This document shows positions 8,793 through 17,163 of a DNA stretch of 64,000 bases, piece after piece. The notes beneath the pieces were generated by a model that made no database searches, had not been told where the DNA came from, and worked only from the letters and a program-made list of their open reading frames with translations. This DNA is from Pseudomonas batumici (GTDB lineage Bacteria > Pseudomonadota > Gammaproteobacteria > Pseudomonadales > Pseudomonadaceae): contig NZ_JXDG01000040.1 of NCBI RefSeq assembly GCF_000820515.1, positions 1-64,000 of the forward strand. Reading direction: 5' to 3'. The translations under genes and the position numbers were made by a program. How positions within the stretch are numbered: the stretch's first letter is position 1; the number at the start of each line of letters is the position of its first letter.

Positions 8793-9590
8793 TTAATCCA
8801 ACTCACGGGAAACCACATACGCCGAAATATTTCCGGTCAGCGTTCTGGAGGGTGAAATACGTGCCAGCCAAGTCACGATGTTATTGCTGATCCCAGGCAT
8901 GACCGCGGAGCGCCCCGCATGCATGGCCCGGTAGCCGATCCGTGCAATATCATCCGGCTGGCTGTAGCCGAGTTTGGCCATGCGGCGCTCATCAACCAGC
9001 CCGGCGGCCACGAAAAAGTTGGTTCGAGTCGGCCCTGGAGCAAGGTGGGTACAGGTCACGCCCGTGCGCCGTAAATCATGGGACAGCGATTCGGACACGC
9101 TGATGACATAAGCCTTGGAGGCCGCATAAGCCGCCTCTAGACCGTGGGGCACCACATACCCGGCCGAAGAACTGAGATTGAGAATCCGACCGTGCCCCCG
9201 CTCGATCATCGGCTTCACGTAATGCAGGGTGAGTTGCGATAGCGTGACGATGTTGAGTTGAAGCATCGCGGTGAGCTGTGTCGCGTCGTAGTCTTGATAA
9301 GCGAGGCCGACGATACCGGCCCCCGCGTTGTTGACCAGGAACTCGACCGGTAGCTTAAGCGCATTCACTTGCTCGATCAGACGCCCTGCCGCTCCGGGCA
9401 AGGACAGATCTTCGCAGAGTCCATACGCCTCGATGGGGTATAGCCCCTTCAACTCGGCAACCAGCGCCTGCAAATTGTCACGGCTGCGTGGACTGGAGCA
9501 CAACACCAGACCGATACCATCACGGGCGAACAACTTGGCCAATTCGGCCCCGATCCCTCCAGATGCTCCCGTAATCAATGCATAGCGCAT
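8793..9590 (-). CDS. SDR family NAD(P)-dependent oxidoreductase
   Basis: The 265-residue classical short-chain dehydrogenase has the cofactor motif TGASGGIG at residues 8-15 and NNAGAG. The catalytic Ser is in LNLSSSAGY, and the catalytic Tyr and Lys are in YAASKAY; PGPTRT follows. The start is ATG 9590 behind AAGGTGA. It probably heads a leftward transcript with the DUF1302 and DUF1329 genes. It diverges from the PLP-enzyme operon across 256 bases that contain a long inverted repeat. SDRs of this type oxidise alcohols on hydrophobic or acyl substrates. The substrate cannot be read from the sequence. Confidence 0.92.
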   Translation of the reverse strand: MRYALITGASGGIGAELAKLFARDGIGLVLCSSPRSRDNLQALVAELKGLYPIEAYGLCEDLSLPGAAGRLIEQVNALKLPVEFLVNNAGAGIVGLAYQDYDATQLTAMLQLNIVTLSQLTLHYVKPMIERGHGRILNLSSSAGYVVPHGLEAAYAASKAYVISVSESLSHDLRRTGVTCTHLAPGPTRTNFFVAAGLVDERRMAKLGYSQPDDIARIGYRAMHAGRSAVMPGISNNIVTWLARISPSRTLTGNISAYVVSRELD

Positions 9591-9683
9591 CACTTCACCT
9601 TTCTTCTTATTGGGGGGCTTGTTGCTGGATTCGAGTGTAAAACCAGAGCCGCTCGGATCCGCATAGGCCCAAAGGCCAGTTTC

Positions 9684-9733
9684 GGGTCAGTTCCGGCCAT
9701 CCAGATGCGGGACGCGATGGCCTGTTCGGACCC
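9684..9733. promoter_or_regulatory. Long imperfect inverted repeat in a divergent promoter region
   Basis: Two 18-base arms (9684-9701 and 9716-9733) match as reverse complements at 14 of 18 positions, including a perfect inner GGCCATC / GATGGCC and an outer GGGTC / GACCC. They are separated by 14 bases. The site lies between the divergent SDR and PLP-enzyme genes, where an operator would be expected. A hairpin in the leader of either transcript is an alternative. Confidence 0.45.
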
Positions 9734-9846
9734 CAAGAACGGCCTCGTTTACCCTTGGTAGCGATCGCCCCCCCCTCCTATCCTCCTTCCACGACAGCGA
9801 GGTATGCCCGCGCCCCCCTCTTCGATGATCATGCAGAGAACGCCCA

Positions 9847-11079
9847 ATGAGCCGTGTAGCCACAAAAACAAGAACATCCGTTGAAATGTCGATGCACGAC
9901 TACCCCTATTACCGTGCCGCTCTGGCTAATCATCGACTACCCGCAGCGTTTATCGATCTCGATCACTTCGCCATCAACTTGGAACACCTGCGCTTGCGCG
10001 CAGGCAACCTGCCAATACGGTTGGTCACCAAGTCAGTGCGTTCGGTGGAGATGATCCACAGAATCATGTCTGCCGGGCCGTTCATGAGAGGCCTGCTGTG
10101 TTACTCGGTGGGAGAAGCGGCATGGCTGGCAAGCGAAGGGTTTAACGACATAGTGGTGGCCTATCCCAGCGTAGAGCCCACCGAGATCAGAATGGCAGCA
10201 ACACAGATTCGAAACGGGCGATCCATTACGCTGATGGTCGACTGCGTCGAACAGGTGATTCAGATCAATCGAATCGCGGTGGCCGAAGGCGTCGTGATTC
10301 CGCTGGCCATCGACCTGGATATGTCTTCGGCTTTTCCGGGTATCTACTTTGGTGTGCATCGCTCTCCCGTTGATGACGTATCAACCGCCATCAAGCTGGG
10401 TCGGGAAATCGCCGGACGTAAAAGCGTCGTGCTGCAAGGACTCATGGGCTACGAAGGTCAGGTCGCAGGCTTGATGGACGATGTACCGGGAGAGGCCATC
10501 AAAAGTAGTGTGATTCGCTACCTCAAACGCAAGTCGATCATTGAGGTCAATGCCCGTCGCCAGGCCGTGGTCGAGGCCTTGAAAAAAGACGGACATCGGT
10601 TGCGCTTCGTCAACGGTGGTGGCACGGGCAGCTTCGAAAGTACCCGTCAGGACCCTTCGGTGACAGAGCTGGCGGCAGGCTCCGGTCTCTATGCTCCCAC
10701 CTTGTTCGATCACTATCGAGGATTCAAGTTACTGCCCGCCGCAGGCTTTGCCCTACCCGTAACACGTATACCGAAAGGCGGTGTCGTGACCTGTTCGGGA
10801 GGCGGTTACATCGCCTCGGGCCCCATCGGCAAGAACCGCTTGCCACAGCCATGGCTACCGGCCGGTTGCAGCTTGATCGATAACGAGTCCGCCGGAGAAG
10901 TGCAGACCCCCATACGCCACTCAGGGGTGACGACACCGGCGATTGGCGATCCGATCCTGTTCCGCCATGCCAAAGCCGGCGAGCTCTGTGAGCGTTTCAA
11001 CGAGCTGCTGCTCATTCAGGACGGCCGGGTGATCGACAGCGTCCGCACTTACCGAGGCGAAAGAAAAAGCTTCTTCTGA
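9847..11079 (+). CDS. Alanine-racemase-fold PLP enzyme (amino acid deaminase/aldolase, D-threonine aldolase-like)
   Basis: The 410-residue protein matches the DSD1/D-threonine aldolase branch of fold-type III PLP enzymes. The N-terminal TIM barrel begins AAFIDLDHF and holds the expected PLP lysine in LVTKSVRS (Lys62). Later come GYEGQVAG, VNGGGTGSF (phosphate binding) and ELAAGSGLY. The C-terminal beta domain holds IRHSGV and IGDPILFRHAKAGELCERF, the metal and substrate region. Relatives cleave or deaminate D-3-hydroxyamino acids. It leads a rightward operon with an aldehyde dehydrogenase, an exporter, a lactonase and an SDR. An aldehyde released by retro-aldol cleavage could feed the next gene product. 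The SD is weak; ATG 9895 is a possible later start. Confidence 0.82.
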   Translation: MSRVATKTRTSVEMSMHDYPYYRAALANHRLPAAFIDLDHFAINLEHLRLRAGNLPIRLVTKSVRSVEMIHRIMSAGPFMRGLLCYSVGEAAWLASEGFNDIVVAYPSVEPTEIRMAATQIRNGRSITLMVDCVEQVIQINRIAVAEGVVIPLAIDLDMSSAFPGIYFGVHRSPVDDVSTAIKLGREIAGRKSVVLQGLMGYEGQVAGLMDDVPGEAIKSSVIRYLKRKSIIEVNARRQAVVEALKKDGHRLRFVNGGGTGSFESTRQDPSVTELAAGSGLYAPTLFDHYRGFKLLPAAGFALPVTRIPKGGVVTCSGGGYIASGPIGKNRLPQPWLPAGCSLIDNESAGEVQTPIRHSGVTTPAIGDPILFRHAKAGELCERFNELLLIQDGRVIDSVRTYRGERKSFF

Positions 11080-11135
11080 CCGGACCCTAGATATCTCTTG
11101 TGCCCCTCCTTGCGATCCACCGACGGAAAACAACA

Positions 11136-12572
11136 ATGAACCACTCCGTGCATTCAGTGACACCGTTATTCGACTCGGTCAACGAGCTGCAGTCCCTCTT
11201 CGACGCTCAGCGGCACGCCGTGCGCCGTAACAGAGCACCGTCCTATGTACAACGCATGCACGCGCTGGATACATTGATGCAGATGGTCAAGAGCAACCGT
11301 CAGAAGTTGCTCGAGACGATCTCCATGGACTTTGGTAACCGTTCATTTGCGGAAACCGAACTGGGCGAATTGATGCCCATCCTGAACAGTATCAAATATG
11401 TGCGCGCGCACCTGAAAACGTGGATGCGCCCCCACAAACGCAAGGTCGGCATGGCCTTTAAACCGGCCAGTGCACGAGTAATCTATGAGCCTCTGGGCGT
11501 CGTGGGCGTCATGGCCCCCTGGAACTACCCGCTGACGCTGACCTTGGTGCCCCTGATCGAAGCACTGGCAGCGGGCAATCGCGTCATTATCAAGCCATCC
11601 GAGCTCACCCCTCGCACCGCTCAACTGCTTAAAGACCTTATCGGTTCGGCCTTTCCCAAGGACCAGATCACCGTCATCACCGGCGGCCCGGAAATAGCCG
11701 CGCACTTCAGCACCTTACCTTTCGACCACTTGCTGTTCACCGGTTCGACCCGGATCGGCCGGCAAGTCATGGCCGCGGCCGCTCCGAACCTTACCCCAGT
11801 AACCCTGGAGCTCGGGGGTAAATCACCGGTCGTACTCTGCCGTGACTATTCATTGAAGAAAGCCGCACGGATTATTGCCATCGGCAAGTTCTTCAACGCC
11901 GGTCAAACCTGCGTTGCTCCAGACTACGTACTGGCCCCCCGCGACCTGGTCGAGGTATTCGCCACGGCTTTGCTCGACGAGGCAAAAGCGTTGTACCCGT
12001 CCATCACGGGCAACAAGGATTACACCTCGATCATTTCCCCGCGGCACTACGAGCGCCTGGATGACATGATCGAGCAAGCCAAGTGGGCCGGTGCCAAGAC
12101 CTGGCAACTGAGCCAAGAGGGCGCGGCGCAGGAGCGCAAGATTGTGCCTACGATCCTGACCGACGTTTCTTTGGAGGCCACTGTCATGCGGGAAGAAATC
12201 TTCGGTCCCATCCTGCCAATCATTGGCTATGACACCTTCGAGCAAGCTATTGAACTCATCAACGACCGTCCCAAGCCACTGGCGCTCTATTGCTTCTCCC
12301 ATGACACGCAGGTCATTAAGCAGATCCTAGACCGGACCCGCTCCGGCGGCGTGACGATCAACGGCACGATGCTGCATGCCACCCAGGAGGACTTGCCATT
12401 CGGCGGTGTCGGGGAGAGTGGCACCGGTGCCTATCATGGTTACGATGGTTTCGTGCGGATGTCCCATGCCCGTGGAGTATTCAAGCTGAGCCGCTTCAAT
12501 ATGTCCCATCGAATCGCCGCTCCCTACGGAAAAATGACGCGGTTCATCACTCGTCTGATGCTCGGAAAGTAA
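11136..12572 (+). CDS. Aldehyde dehydrogenase, class 3 type (coniferyl aldehyde dehydrogenase-like)
   Basis: The 478-residue NAD(P)+-dependent aldehyde dehydrogenase has catalytic Glu225 in TLELGGKSP and catalytic Cys259 in NAGQTC. It also has the cofactor region APWNYPLTLTL, FTGSTRIG and the closing LPFGGVGESGTG. The lack of a long N-terminus and the HATQEDLPFGG segment place it with class 3 / coniferyl-aldehyde dehydrogenases, which oxidise aromatic and long-chain aldehydes. I start at ATG 11136; the open frame begins with a GTG at 11100. It lies 56 bases after the PLP enzyme and 34 bases before the MFS gene, so they are probably co-transcribed. Confidence 0.92.
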   Translation: MNHSVHSVTPLFDSVNELQSLFDAQRHAVRRNRAPSYVQRMHALDTLMQMVKSNRQKLLETISMDFGNRSFAETELGELMPILNSIKYVRAHLKTWMRPHKRKVGMAFKPASARVIYEPLGVVGVMAPWNYPLTLTLVPLIEALAAGNRVIIKPSELTPRTAQLLKDLIGSAFPKDQITVITGGPEIAAHFSTLPFDHLLFTGSTRIGRQVMAAAAPNLTPVTLELGGKSPVVLCRDYSLKKAARIIAIGKFFNAGQTCVAPDYVLAPRDLVEVFATALLDEAKALYPSITGNKDYTSIISPRHYERLDDMIEQAKWAGAKTWQLSQEGAAQERKIVPTILTDVSLEATVMREEIFGPILPIIGYDTFEQAIELINDRPKPLALYCFSHDTQVIKQILDRTRSGGVTINGTMLHATQEDLPFGGVGESGTGAYHGYDGFVRMSHARGVFKLSRFNMSHRIAAPYGKMTRFITRLMLGK

Positions 12573-12606
12573 TGCTTCCTTCCATAACAACAAGCAAGGT
12601 GAATCG

Positions 12607-13794
12607 ATGAAGTCAACGCTTGCAGCAACACCCATGCGTCCAGAACTAAGTTCCGGCGCAGTCATACGACTGGCTCTGGCTTACTCATTGGCCACGAGCG
12701 GACTTGTTCTGACCCCCTTTCTGGTCGCCGCCGTCATGCTGCGATTTCAGCTCGACGAGAGCATCGCTACGCAAATAGCCGGGGTTGAGATACTCGGAGT
12801 GGCGCTCAGCTGTGCCTTCATGCCACGCTGGATTGCCCGTGCATCGCGCAGCTCTACCCTTGTCGCCATCCTGGGCGTCATCGCCGGCCAACTGTTCAGC
12901 GCCCTCGCCACAACGATCACAGCCATCAGTATTGCTCGCGGCTTTACCGGCATTTGCGAAGGCGCTCTGTTCGTCATTGTCGCCGCCGGCATTTCCCAAC
13001 GCGTCGCTGCCGATCGGCTCTGGGGCAAGATCAATCTGCTGGCGGGGATTATCAACGGCAGCATTCTGGTGATCATTTCCTACCTGCCTCAGGGCTGGTT
13101 GGGGCGCTGGCTGTTTCTGTTGTTGTTCGCCGTCGCAGTACTCGCGGCACCGGTGATCCATGGGATTGGCCGGTTTACCGGCCAGACGGCTCAATCTCGC
13201 CCCAGCAGCCGAATGCCGATTCGCCTGGTACTGACCATCTGGATCATCACGGTACTGGTTTATGGTATCCAGGCCTCCCAATGGGCGGTTTCCGGCATCG
13301 TCGGGAGCCACGCAGGACTCTCGCCCTCAATGATTGGCATCTTGTTGTCGGTGTCTTCCCTGCTTGGATTCGCGGGTGCGGTCATCCCCTCACTGCGCGT
13401 CAGTCACCCTCATCGATTGGCAATCATTTGGCTCGCACAACTGGGCTTGATCGGCTCGATCATCTGGTTCTTTCGCGCCACCGATGGCTGGTCGTATTTC
13501 CTGAGTCAGTTGGCTCTCAACTGCTCTTTCTTCGTCATCATTCCGTTTATGACGGGCCTGCTTTCCGAGGTTGATCCCGACGGCTCATTGGTAGCCCGTA
13601 GCGTTGTCGTCACGTTTATCGGCGCAGGCCTGGGCACGGCAGTGGCCGGATCGCTGTTCGCTCAATTTGGCGGCATCCAACTCTCCTACGGCCTAGGGCT
13701 AGGCATCGCGGCGGCACTGCCCTTTGTCTGGTTGGCATTGCGCGGCAGCGGCCTCCATGTCGCGGGGACGTCGACGCAACAACTGCCCGGCTGA
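12607..13794 (+). CDS. MFS transporter
   Basis: The 395-residue protein has about twelve hydrophobic helices and little else, typical of the major facilitator superfamily. The loop between helices 2 and 3 (FMPRWIARASRSST) is a degenerate form of the MFS motif A. The start is ATG 12607 behind AAGGTGA. It lies within the five-gene catabolic operon, so it may import the substrate or export a product. Direction and substrate cannot be inferred. Confidence 0.88.
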   Translation: MKSTLAATPMRPELSSGAVIRLALAYSLATSGLVLTPFLVAAVMLRFQLDESIATQIAGVEILGVALSCAFMPRWIARASRSSTLVAILGVIAGQLFSALATTITAISIARGFTGICEGALFVIVAAGISQRVAADRLWGKINLLAGIINGSILVIISYLPQGWLGRWLFLLLFAVAVLAAPVIHGIGRFTGQTAQSRPSSRMPIRLVLTIWIITVLVYGIQASQWAVSGIVGSHAGLSPSMIGILLSVSSLLGFAGAVIPSLRVSHPHRLAIIWLAQLGLIGSIIWFFRATDGWSYFLSQLALNCSFFVIIPFMTGLLSEVDPDGSLVARSVVVTFIGAGLGTAVAGSLFAQFGGIQLSYGLGLGIAAALPFVWLALRGSGLHVAGTSTQQLPG

Positions 13795-13827
13795 TCTGTT
13801 CTCTCACTCCATCAGGAAGACCGATCC

Positions 13828-14721
13828 GTGAACATCATTGAACCCTTGATGACCGTCTGTACCGATGCACCTTTCGAACTCGCAGAAAGCCCCCTATGGG
13901 ACGCTCAGCGTGAGGTGTTGTGGTTCGTCGATATCGATGCACCTGCCCTCTTCAGTTTCCATCCAGTTACCCGTGAACTGACGCGCTTCGATATGCCGTC
14001 TCCTATCGGCTGCATCGGCCTGACCCATGATAATCGGATTATCGCGGGCCTTAAGTCGGGCGTGCATTTATTCGATCCACGGACCCGTGAACTGCAGTTC
14101 CTGGTCAACCCGGAACCCGACCGCCCAGACAATCGCCTTAACGATGGCAAGGTTGGCCCGGACGGGTGCTTCTGGGTCGGCAGTATGGATCAAAACAGCA
14201 TCAACACGACCGGTGCACTTTATCGCGTGACCCCCAACGGTCAATGCACCCGTGTCTTGGACAACCTGTTCGTCTCGAACGGACTGGCATGGAGCCCAGA
14301 CCACCGTACGCTGTATCACACCGACGGCATCAGCGCGGCGATCAACGCCTACGACTTCGACCCTGTCAGTGGTGAAATTTCAAACCCGCGGGTGCTCATC
14401 ACACTCGATTTCGAACAAACCGGCTGGCCTGACGGTGGCACCGTTGATCTTGAGGGCAACTACTGGAGCGCCGGTATCTACCGAGGAAGGATCAATCAGA
14501 TTTCGCCCCAGGGCGAACTGCTGCGCAGCCTCCAGATGCCGGTGATCGGCACCACCATGCCCTGCTTCGGCGGTTCCGACGGTCGTACTCTTTTCGTCAC
14601 TTCGCTTACGGTTGAGGTCGACGACCAAGAGCAAGCCGGAACGTTGCTTTCTTGCGACATCGATATTCAAGGTGCCCCGATCTTCACATTTGGACAGCCC
14701 GCCCCATCACCCTCCCACTGA
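13828..14721 (+). CDS. SMP-30/gluconolactonase/LRE family protein
   Basis: The 297-residue six-bladed beta-propeller lactonase shows the family series. It has the metal ligand Glu in AESPLW, WFVDIDAPALF, PDNRLNDGKVGPDGCFWVGSM (split here only by reading), LFVSNGLAWSPD and YHTDG with its metal Asp. It ends with GTTMPCFGG and FVTSL. Such enzymes hydrolyse sugar-acid lactones with a divalent metal. The start is GTG 13828 behind AGGAAG; ATG 13849 is the alternative. It follows the transporter gene by 33 bases. A lactonase next to an SDR and an aldehyde dehydrogenase suggests a dehydrogenase-lactonase route of sugar or hydroxy-acid oxidation. Confidence 0.9.
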   Translation: MNIIEPLMTVCTDAPFELAESPLWDAQREVLWFVDIDAPALFSFHPVTRELTRFDMPSPIGCIGLTHDNRIIAGLKSGVHLFDPRTRELQFLVNPEPDRPDNRLNDGKVGPDGCFWVGSMDQNSINTTGALYRVTPNGQCTRVLDNLFVSNGLAWSPDHRTLYHTDGISAAINAYDFDPVSGEISNPRVLITLDFEQTGWPDGGTVDLEGNYWSAGIYRGRINQISPQGELLRSLQMPVIGTTMPCFGGSDGRTLFVTSLTVEVDDQEQAGTLLSCDIDIQGAPIFTFGQPAPSPSH

Positions 14722-14758
14722 TCCAGCCCACCCTGGTGGTGACCACAGGAACAACATT

Positions 14759-15577
14759 ATGAAGAATAAAAAGCCGCAGGTTATCTTGCTGACCGGTGCC
14801 GCCAGCGGTATTGGCGCGGCAAGCGCAAAACATGCCATTTCGCTGGGCTACAGCGTGATGCTGGCGGATATCAACGTAAAGGGCGCACGCGAACTGGCAG
14901 CCTCCCTGGGCGAAAAAGCTTGCGCCATTGGGCTGGACATCTGCTCGGCGACCCAATGGGATCAGGCGATCGACGCGACCTACCATCACTTCGGTCAACT
15001 CGACATTCTGATCAACAACGCAGCTATCGTTTGCACCGGTTACGCTCGGGACGTGCCTCTGGAACAACACCAGCGAACGCTGAATACCAACTTCATGGGA
15101 CCTCTCACCGGCACCCTGGCGGTACTCAAGCGATTTAATGAGCAAGGCCATGGCCATATAGTCACGGTGTGCAGCATGACTTCGTTCATGCCTTTCCCGG
15201 GGATTGCCAGCTACGGGGCCTCGAAACAGGCGCTGCGTGCCTTTCATCACGCACTCGCCCTGGAGGAGCGTCACGGGCCGGTGAACTTCACCATCCTTCA
15301 CCCAACCTCCACGGAAACCCCGATGCTGGAACAGGAAGCTCAAGATGACGCCGCCTCGTTTGCCTTTGCCAGCGAGTCGGTCACGCCTGAGTTCGTCGCC
15401 GAAACACTGTTCAAGGCCATCAAGAAGAAAACGGTAGAGGTGTTTATGCCCCCCGAACAGGCACGCGCAATACGTATGCTGGGAACTGACCCGAAGAAAA
15501 TGCGCAATCTGTTCGACACCATGGAAGAAATCGGCAAGCAGGCACAACAGACAAGACGAGCAGAAACGACACTATAA
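14759..15577 (+). CDS. SDR family NAD(P)-dependent oxidoreductase
   Basis: The 272-residue short-chain dehydrogenase has LLTGAASGIGAAS at the N-terminus, DIN as the cofactor-selecting acid, and NNAAI. The catalytic Ser is in VCSMTS and the Tyr/Lys pair is in SYGASKQAL; HPTSTETPM follows. The C-terminus is longer than in minimal SDRs and basic (DPKKMRNLF). The start is ATG 14759 behind CACAGGA; the open frame runs on from within the lactonase gene but has no earlier credible start. It is the last gene of the rightward operon and is followed by a hairpin. Confidence 0.92.
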   Translation: MKNKKPQVILLTGAASGIGAASAKHAISLGYSVMLADINVKGARELAASLGEKACAIGLDICSATQWDQAIDATYHHFGQLDILINNAAIVCTGYARDVPLEQHQRTLNTNFMGPLTGTLAVLKRFNEQGHGHIVTVCSMTSFMPFPGIASYGASKQALRAFHHALALEERHGPVNFTILHPTSTETPMLEQEAQDDAASFAFASESVTPEFVAETLFKAIKKKTVEVFMPPEQARAIRMLGTDPKKMRNLFDTMEEIGKQAQQTRRAETTL

Positions 15578-15631
15578 GCCCGAGAAGTGAGGTCCCTTGG
15601 GCAAGGACATCTGCTCGCACTAACCAAATGC

Positions 15632-15669
15632 CCAGCAGGATCGAGTGACTGCCTGTCACTCAATCCTGG
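15632..15669. terminator. Stem-loop between convergent SDR and SCP2 genes
   Basis: The stem core is perfect (GAGTGAC / GTCACTC, 5-base loop) and is extended by GGAT / ATCC and CCAG / CTGG arms with small bulges. It lies midway between two converging genes, where a bidirectional terminator is expected. Confidence 0.5.
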
Positions 15670-15768
15670 ATCCTTTGCACCTTTAAGTCTCAAGCGTTGG
15701 TAACCTGCTCAAACGAGTCCAACGTCAGGTACCCTCACTCGCCCTCGCTACGAGCTGCTGACAAACTA

Positions 15769-16065
15769 TTAGCTTCGCTGGAAAACGGGTAACCACTGCA
15801 AGGCAGCTCCTGGATCACCCTTGATCTTGATTTTACCCTGCATAAACGCCACCGGTGCATTCAACTTACCGGCCACCAGACTTTCGAAATCCTTACGTGA
15901 AATGACGATGGTGGTATCGGCATCGATATCGTCGTTAGTCACAGTCGTACCCGATACTGAAATAAACCCCACGTCCTTGAGGCTAACTTTCAGGCTGGTG
16001 ACAGGGATTGGACCATTGGTGACGGAAACTTTGAATTTTTCGGTAATGTCGAAAAGGTATTCCAT
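15769..16065 (-). CDS. SCP2 sterol-binding domain protein
   Basis: The 98-residue single-domain protein resembles SCP2. It has the DADTTIVISRKDFESLVAGKL segment (strand, then helix of the lipid-binding fold) followed by APVAFMQGKIKIKGD, the most conserved SCP2 signature. SCP2 domains bind fatty acyl-CoAs or sterols in a hydrophobic tunnel. I start at ATG 16065, nine bases behind GTGGAG; the frame also offers ATG 16095 without an SD. It lies 113 bases after the class II aldolase gene on the same strand. Its presence supports a hydrophobic substrate for the surrounding catabolic genes. Confidence 0.85.
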   Translation of the reverse strand: MEYLFDITEKFKVSVTNGPIPVTSLKVSLKDVGFISVSGTTVTNDDIDADTTIVISRKDFESLVAGKLNAPVAFMQGKIKIKGDPGAALQWLPVFQRS

Positions 16066-16178
16066 TTTAAGAAACTCCACTGCTAGATGTTCCATACTGA
16101 GAACACTCGGGGTTAACGAACCTATATTTCCAGACCGCAGCCCGACGATTGAAAGTGCCCATCGCGTGAATGAACGAA

Positions 16179-16934
16179 TCAGGTTTTGTAATCGGTGTCC
16201 AGGCGATCTAACTTGCGCAACAGTGCCGGCCAGACAAATCCGCCACCCAAACCGTCAGTTTGTACGCGCGTCGCATCAGCGATGCCTTCGAGGATAGGCG
16301 GATCAATGGGAAGCAAGTCACCACCCGCCTGCGCAGCAATCTGGATCTGACAAGCGCTTTCAAAGATGTACATCGCCAGAAATGCATCCGCGATGGTTCG
16401 CCCGACCGTGAGCAATCCGTGGTTGCGTAGCATCAAGAAACTTCCCTGTCCCAGGTCGTGCTGAAGACGCGGTTTCTCGTCATCACGCAGGGCGACACCT
16501 TCATAATCGTGATAGCCGAGGCTCCCCAGGACGAACGAAGCCTGCTGCGACACCGGCAGCAGCCCGGCTCGCTGGGCACTGACGCCAACCCCCGCCCGGG
16601 TGTGGGTATGCAGCACGCACTGGACATCCGTGCGTAGCGCATGGACAGCACTGTGAATCACGAAGCCCGCTCGGTTCACATTGAATCCCGACTCACGGAC
16701 CTGATGCCCCTCCTGGTCCACCAGCACCAGGGAAGAGGCAGTGATTTCTTCGAAAAGTAGCCCGTAGGGGTTGATCAGAAAATGATGTTCCGGACCCGGG
16801 ACACGGGCACTGATGTGAGTGAACACCAGATCCGTCCAACCATACAAAGCAACCAGCCGATAACACGCTGCCAAATCACATCGCAGCTGCCACTCCTGCT
16901 CACTCACTTGCGCCTTGAGCGAAGGCATCTCCAT
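16179..16934 (-). CDS. Class II aldolase/adducin family protein
   Basis: The 251-residue protein matches the FucA/AraD/adducin family. It has FTHISARVPG near residue 40 and FLINPYGLLFEEITAS. The metal-binding histidines appear in CVLHTHTRAGVGV and in MLRNHGLLTVG. Members catalyse zinc-dependent retro-aldol cleavage of sugar phosphates, or decarboxylation and other reactions on non-sugar substrates. I start at ATG 16934 behind TAAGGAG; the open frame is 38 codons longer but that part looks non-coding. It diverges from an AraC-type regulator across 229 bases and is followed by the SCP2 gene. The substrate is unknown. Confidence 0.9.
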   Translation of the reverse strand: MEMPSLKAQVSEQEWQLRCDLAACYRLVALYGWTDLVFTHISARVPGPEHHFLINPYGLLFEEITASSLVLVDQEGHQVRESGFNVNRAGFVIHSAVHALRTDVQCVLHTHTRAGVGVSAQRAGLLPVSQQASFVLGSLGYHDYEGVALRDDEKPRLQHDLGQGSFLMLRNHGLLTVGRTIADAFLAMYIFESACQIQIAAQAGGDLLPIDPPILEGIADATRVQTDGLGGGFVWPALLRKLDRLDTDYKT

Positions 16935-17163
16935 TTGAATCTCCTTACCGTTTGGGTTCTTATTGTGTTGCTCACATAAGTCCTGCACGGTAAGCATAAG
17001 GTGAGGCAAAGTGCTTCCCTGTCGCTCAAACGGACAGCTGAGAGTCATTTCAGGTCAGCGTTAATCACTGACACAGTGGCATTGAGCAAGGCGGCTCGGC
17101 AAAACGCAAACAAGCGCGTACAAATCCGCGAATCGCTCCAGAATCAGAAAAAAGGATAACCAG

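Noticed and set aside
14684..15547. 287-codon leftward open frame opposite an SDR gene
   Set aside because: The plus strand carries all SDR motifs; the antisense translation has none.
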